From Verrucomicrobiales bacterium (GTDB taxonomy: Bacteria; Verrucomicrobiota; Verrucomicrobiia; Limisphaerales; JAFMIX01), in assembly GCA_017853785.1 (NCBI GenBank), contig JAFMIX010000005.1:1-23127 (forward strand): a DNA stretch of 23,127 bases, written 5' to 3'. The translations under genes and the position numbers were made by a program. Below the pieces are notes generated by a model, which saw only the letters and a program-made list of their open reading frames with translations, was not told the DNA's origin and searched no databases. Shown here in pieces: positions 21,867 through 23,127 of the stretch; position 1 is the stretch's first letter, and each line of letters begins with the position of its first letter.

Positions 21867-22930
21867 GCCGGCCCCGCGAGCGGCAGCAACACCACGAAGG
21901 TCGCGCCCTGATTCAATTCGCTGGTGACGCTGATGCGGCCGTGATGTTCCTCGATAATGCGTCGCGTGATGGGCAGCCCAAGTCCCGTCCCCTGCCGCTT
22001 GGTGGTGAAAAACGGGGTGAACAGCTGCAGTTGATTCTCGGGCGCGATGCCTCCACCCGTGTCCCGGAAGGCCACGCGGAATTGTGCCGGTTGCGGCCCG
22101 GGCGTCGCGACCAGATCCGTGGTGACCGTCAACACTCCGTCCGGTCCCATGGCTTCGGCGGCGTTGAGCAGCAGGTTCAAAAATGCCTGTTCCAACTGAC
22201 CCAGATCGCCCGCGACCAGATCCATCGTCGCCCCAAACGTCGTCCGCAGGGTGATTGATTTCTCCGTGAGCTGCGGCTGCACCAGTTGCAGGGAATACTT
22301 CAGAGCGTCGTGCGCCGCCACTGGCGCGAAGTGCGGCTTTGGCGACCCCGCCACGCGCAACATCCGGCTGACAATCGCGTCGATGCGCTTCATTTCCCGG
22401 CGCACAAGCTCCGCCAGTTCTGCGCCCTCGTTCCGTTCCAGCAGCAAATCCACAAATGTCCGCACCGCCACGATGGCATTTTTCACCTCGTGAGCCAGCC
22501 CCGCTGATAGCGTGCCGATGTTTGCGAGCCGGTCCAGCCGGCGCAATTTCGCCTCCAACTGCTGCGCTGCCGGTAGGTCATGCAAGACCAGGATCAGCCC
22601 GGCGCCGCCGCCCGCCCCCGGCGTGGCCACCGCGTGAACGTGAAGCACATTTTTCCCGCCGAGATCTGCCGTCCCATCCGCCGGGGCCTCGCCGGTGGTA
22701 AAAAAATCCGCCACCAACTGCCGCAGCGCCGCCGGAAGTTTGGCGAACGGCTGTCCGGATAAATCGGTGGCCGATACCCCCAGCAGCCGCGCTGCCACCG
22801 CCGAACACGCGCTCACTTTCCCCTGGGCGTCCACGGCGATGACGCCGCACACGAAACTTTCGTGCAGGATGTTGTCATGACCCGGGGCTGCTGTTGCCCG
22901 GTTCGGATTTGGCGGTGCGTGCGGCGACAT
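21863..22930 (-). CDS. Soluble PAS-domain sensor histidine kinase (NtrB-like)
   Basis: A 355-residue cytoplasmic histidine kinase with no membrane helix. A PAS domain spans about 20-120 (GVIAVDAQGKVSACSAVAARLLG). The HisKA domain has the phosphorylated His147 in AGLAHEVKNAIVAVRTF. The ATPase domain has the N box LNLLLNAAEAMG at 251-262, G1 DTGGGI at 290-295, F box LFTPFFTTK and G2 GTGLGLPI at 314-321. The EVKN form of the H box is that of NtrB/AtoS/ZraS-type kinases that act on sigma54-dependent regulators. No response regulator follows within the window, so the partner is unknown. ATG 22930 is chosen; in-frame TTG 22972 would overlap the predicted -35 box. Confidence 0.93.
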   Translation of the reverse strand: MSPHAPPNPNRATAAPGHDNILHESFVCGVIAVDAQGKVSACSAVAARLLGVSATDLSGQPFAKLPAALRQLVADFFTTGEAPADGTADLGGKNVLHVHAVATPGAGGGAGLILVLHDLPAAQQLEAKLRRLDRLANIGTLSAGLAHEVKNAIVAVRTFVDLLLERNEGAELAELVRREMKRIDAIVSRMLRVAGSPKPHFAPVAAHDALKYSLQLVQPQLTEKSITLRTTFGATMDLVAGDLGQLEQAFLNLLLNAAEAMGPDGVLTVTTDLVATPGPQPAQFRVAFRDTGGGIAPENQLQLFTPFFTTKRQGTGLGLPITRRIIEEHHGRISVTSELNQGATFVVLLPLAGPA

Positions 22931-22942
22931 GTTGACGCCGGT

Positions 22943-22972
22943 GATTAAGCTCGTATCACCGTTCCAGTTCAA
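22943..22972 (-). promoter_or_regulatory. Possible promoter of histidine kinase gene
   Basis: On the minus strand TTGAAC (22972-22967), an 18-base spacer and TTAATC (22948-22943); the start codon is 12 bases beyond the -10 box, so the leader would be about six bases. Confidence 0.4.
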
Positions 22973-23011
22973 GGGATTTCCATGACCGCCGCCACCGCGG
23001 CTGATTTTTTC

Positions 23012-23039
23012 TTTCCATTCCGCGCTCCGACTTTACTCT
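23012..23039 (+). promoter_or_regulatory. Possible promoter of last gene, leaderless geometry
   Basis: TTTCCA (23012-23017), a 16-base spacer and TACTCT (23034-23039), then GCCGCC and ATG 23046. The -35 is weak; the -10 and its six-base gap repeat the pattern of other genes here. Confidence 0.45.
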
Positions 23040-23045
23040 GCCGCC

Positions 23046-23127
23046 ATGTCATTGTTGCACCAATCCATCGAAGATTCTGTCGCCACTCTGCGTGGCCTGA
23101 CCGGTCTGGAGGCGCCGTTAAGCCAGG
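23046..23127 (+). CDS. N-terminus of probable SIS-domain (phosphoheptose isomerase-like) protein, cut by window edge
   Basis: Only 27 codons are present, from ATG 23046 to the window edge: MSLLHQSIEDSVATLRGLTG then LEAPLSQ. The wording (an Ser-Ile-x-Asp-Ser start, repeated Leu, a GLTGLEAPL turn) resembles the first helix of GmhA-type SIS-domain proteins, which isomerise sedoheptulose 7-phosphate for heptose synthesis. The diagnostic CGNGGSA motif would lie outside the window, so the assignment is tentative. The start is supported by a TACTCT box six bases upstream of the ATG. Confidence 0.5.
   Translation, partial: MSLLHQSIEDSVATLRGLTGLEAPLSQ

Overview
This is a GC-rich, gene-dense bacterial chromosome segment made almost entirely of ordinary housekeeping and conserved genes. 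Gene content and style point, by inference, to Verrucomicrobiota, perhaps the Pedosphaera/Limisphaerales side: a CII-like HTH regulator beside an M50 protease, a PLDc_N micro-protein, many Ala/Pro/Lys-rich N-terminal tails, few clear Shine-Dalgarno sites, and a type IV pilus assembly ATPase. No phage, insertion sequence, CRISPR array or rRNA was seen. One tRNA gene, tRNA-Ala(GGC), is present.

Layout. 1-3118, minus strand: the start and most of rpsA (cut by the window edge), then a CII-like HTH regulator followed 7 bp later by an M50 membrane protease with zinc ribbons. 3252-6178, plus: a small PLDc_N membrane protein, a beta-carbonic-anhydrase-like protein with an altered metal site, recA, and a zinc-ribbon protein. 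6242-10143, plus: tRNA-Ala, a CPBP protease overlapping comF, accD, and an unknown exported protein. 10159-12736, minus: pilB/gspE preceded by a TPR-MshEN protein. 12955-14330, plus: ferredoxin, a DUF1232-like protein and a HAD phosphatase. 14357-15101: an FmdB-type zinc ribbon gene, then a scar where the 5' parts of an esterase gene and a response-regulator gene face each other, both broken. 15202-17804, plus: lemA and an M48 protease. 17858-19396, minus: ilvN-ilvC. 19551-21866, plus: dimeric dUTPase, a NupC-type nucleoside transporter and hypoxanthine phosphoribosyltransferase, a nucleotide-salvage group. 21863-22930, minus: a soluble PAS histidine kinase. 23046 to the edge: the start of a probable SIS-domain protein.

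The most interesting non-gene signal is positional. At five start codons a TAnnnT hexamer sits exactly six bases before the ATG, separated by a GC-rich hexamer; two more sites are close variants. This is the geometry expected of leaderless mRNAs. Other genes have sigma70-like promoters (TTGNNN-N16/18-TANNNT) further upstream. The second point of interest is the double-truncation scar at 14747-15101. The third is the carbonic-anhydrase-like protein that has lost its histidine zinc ligand. I did not find a convincing new multi-gene system.
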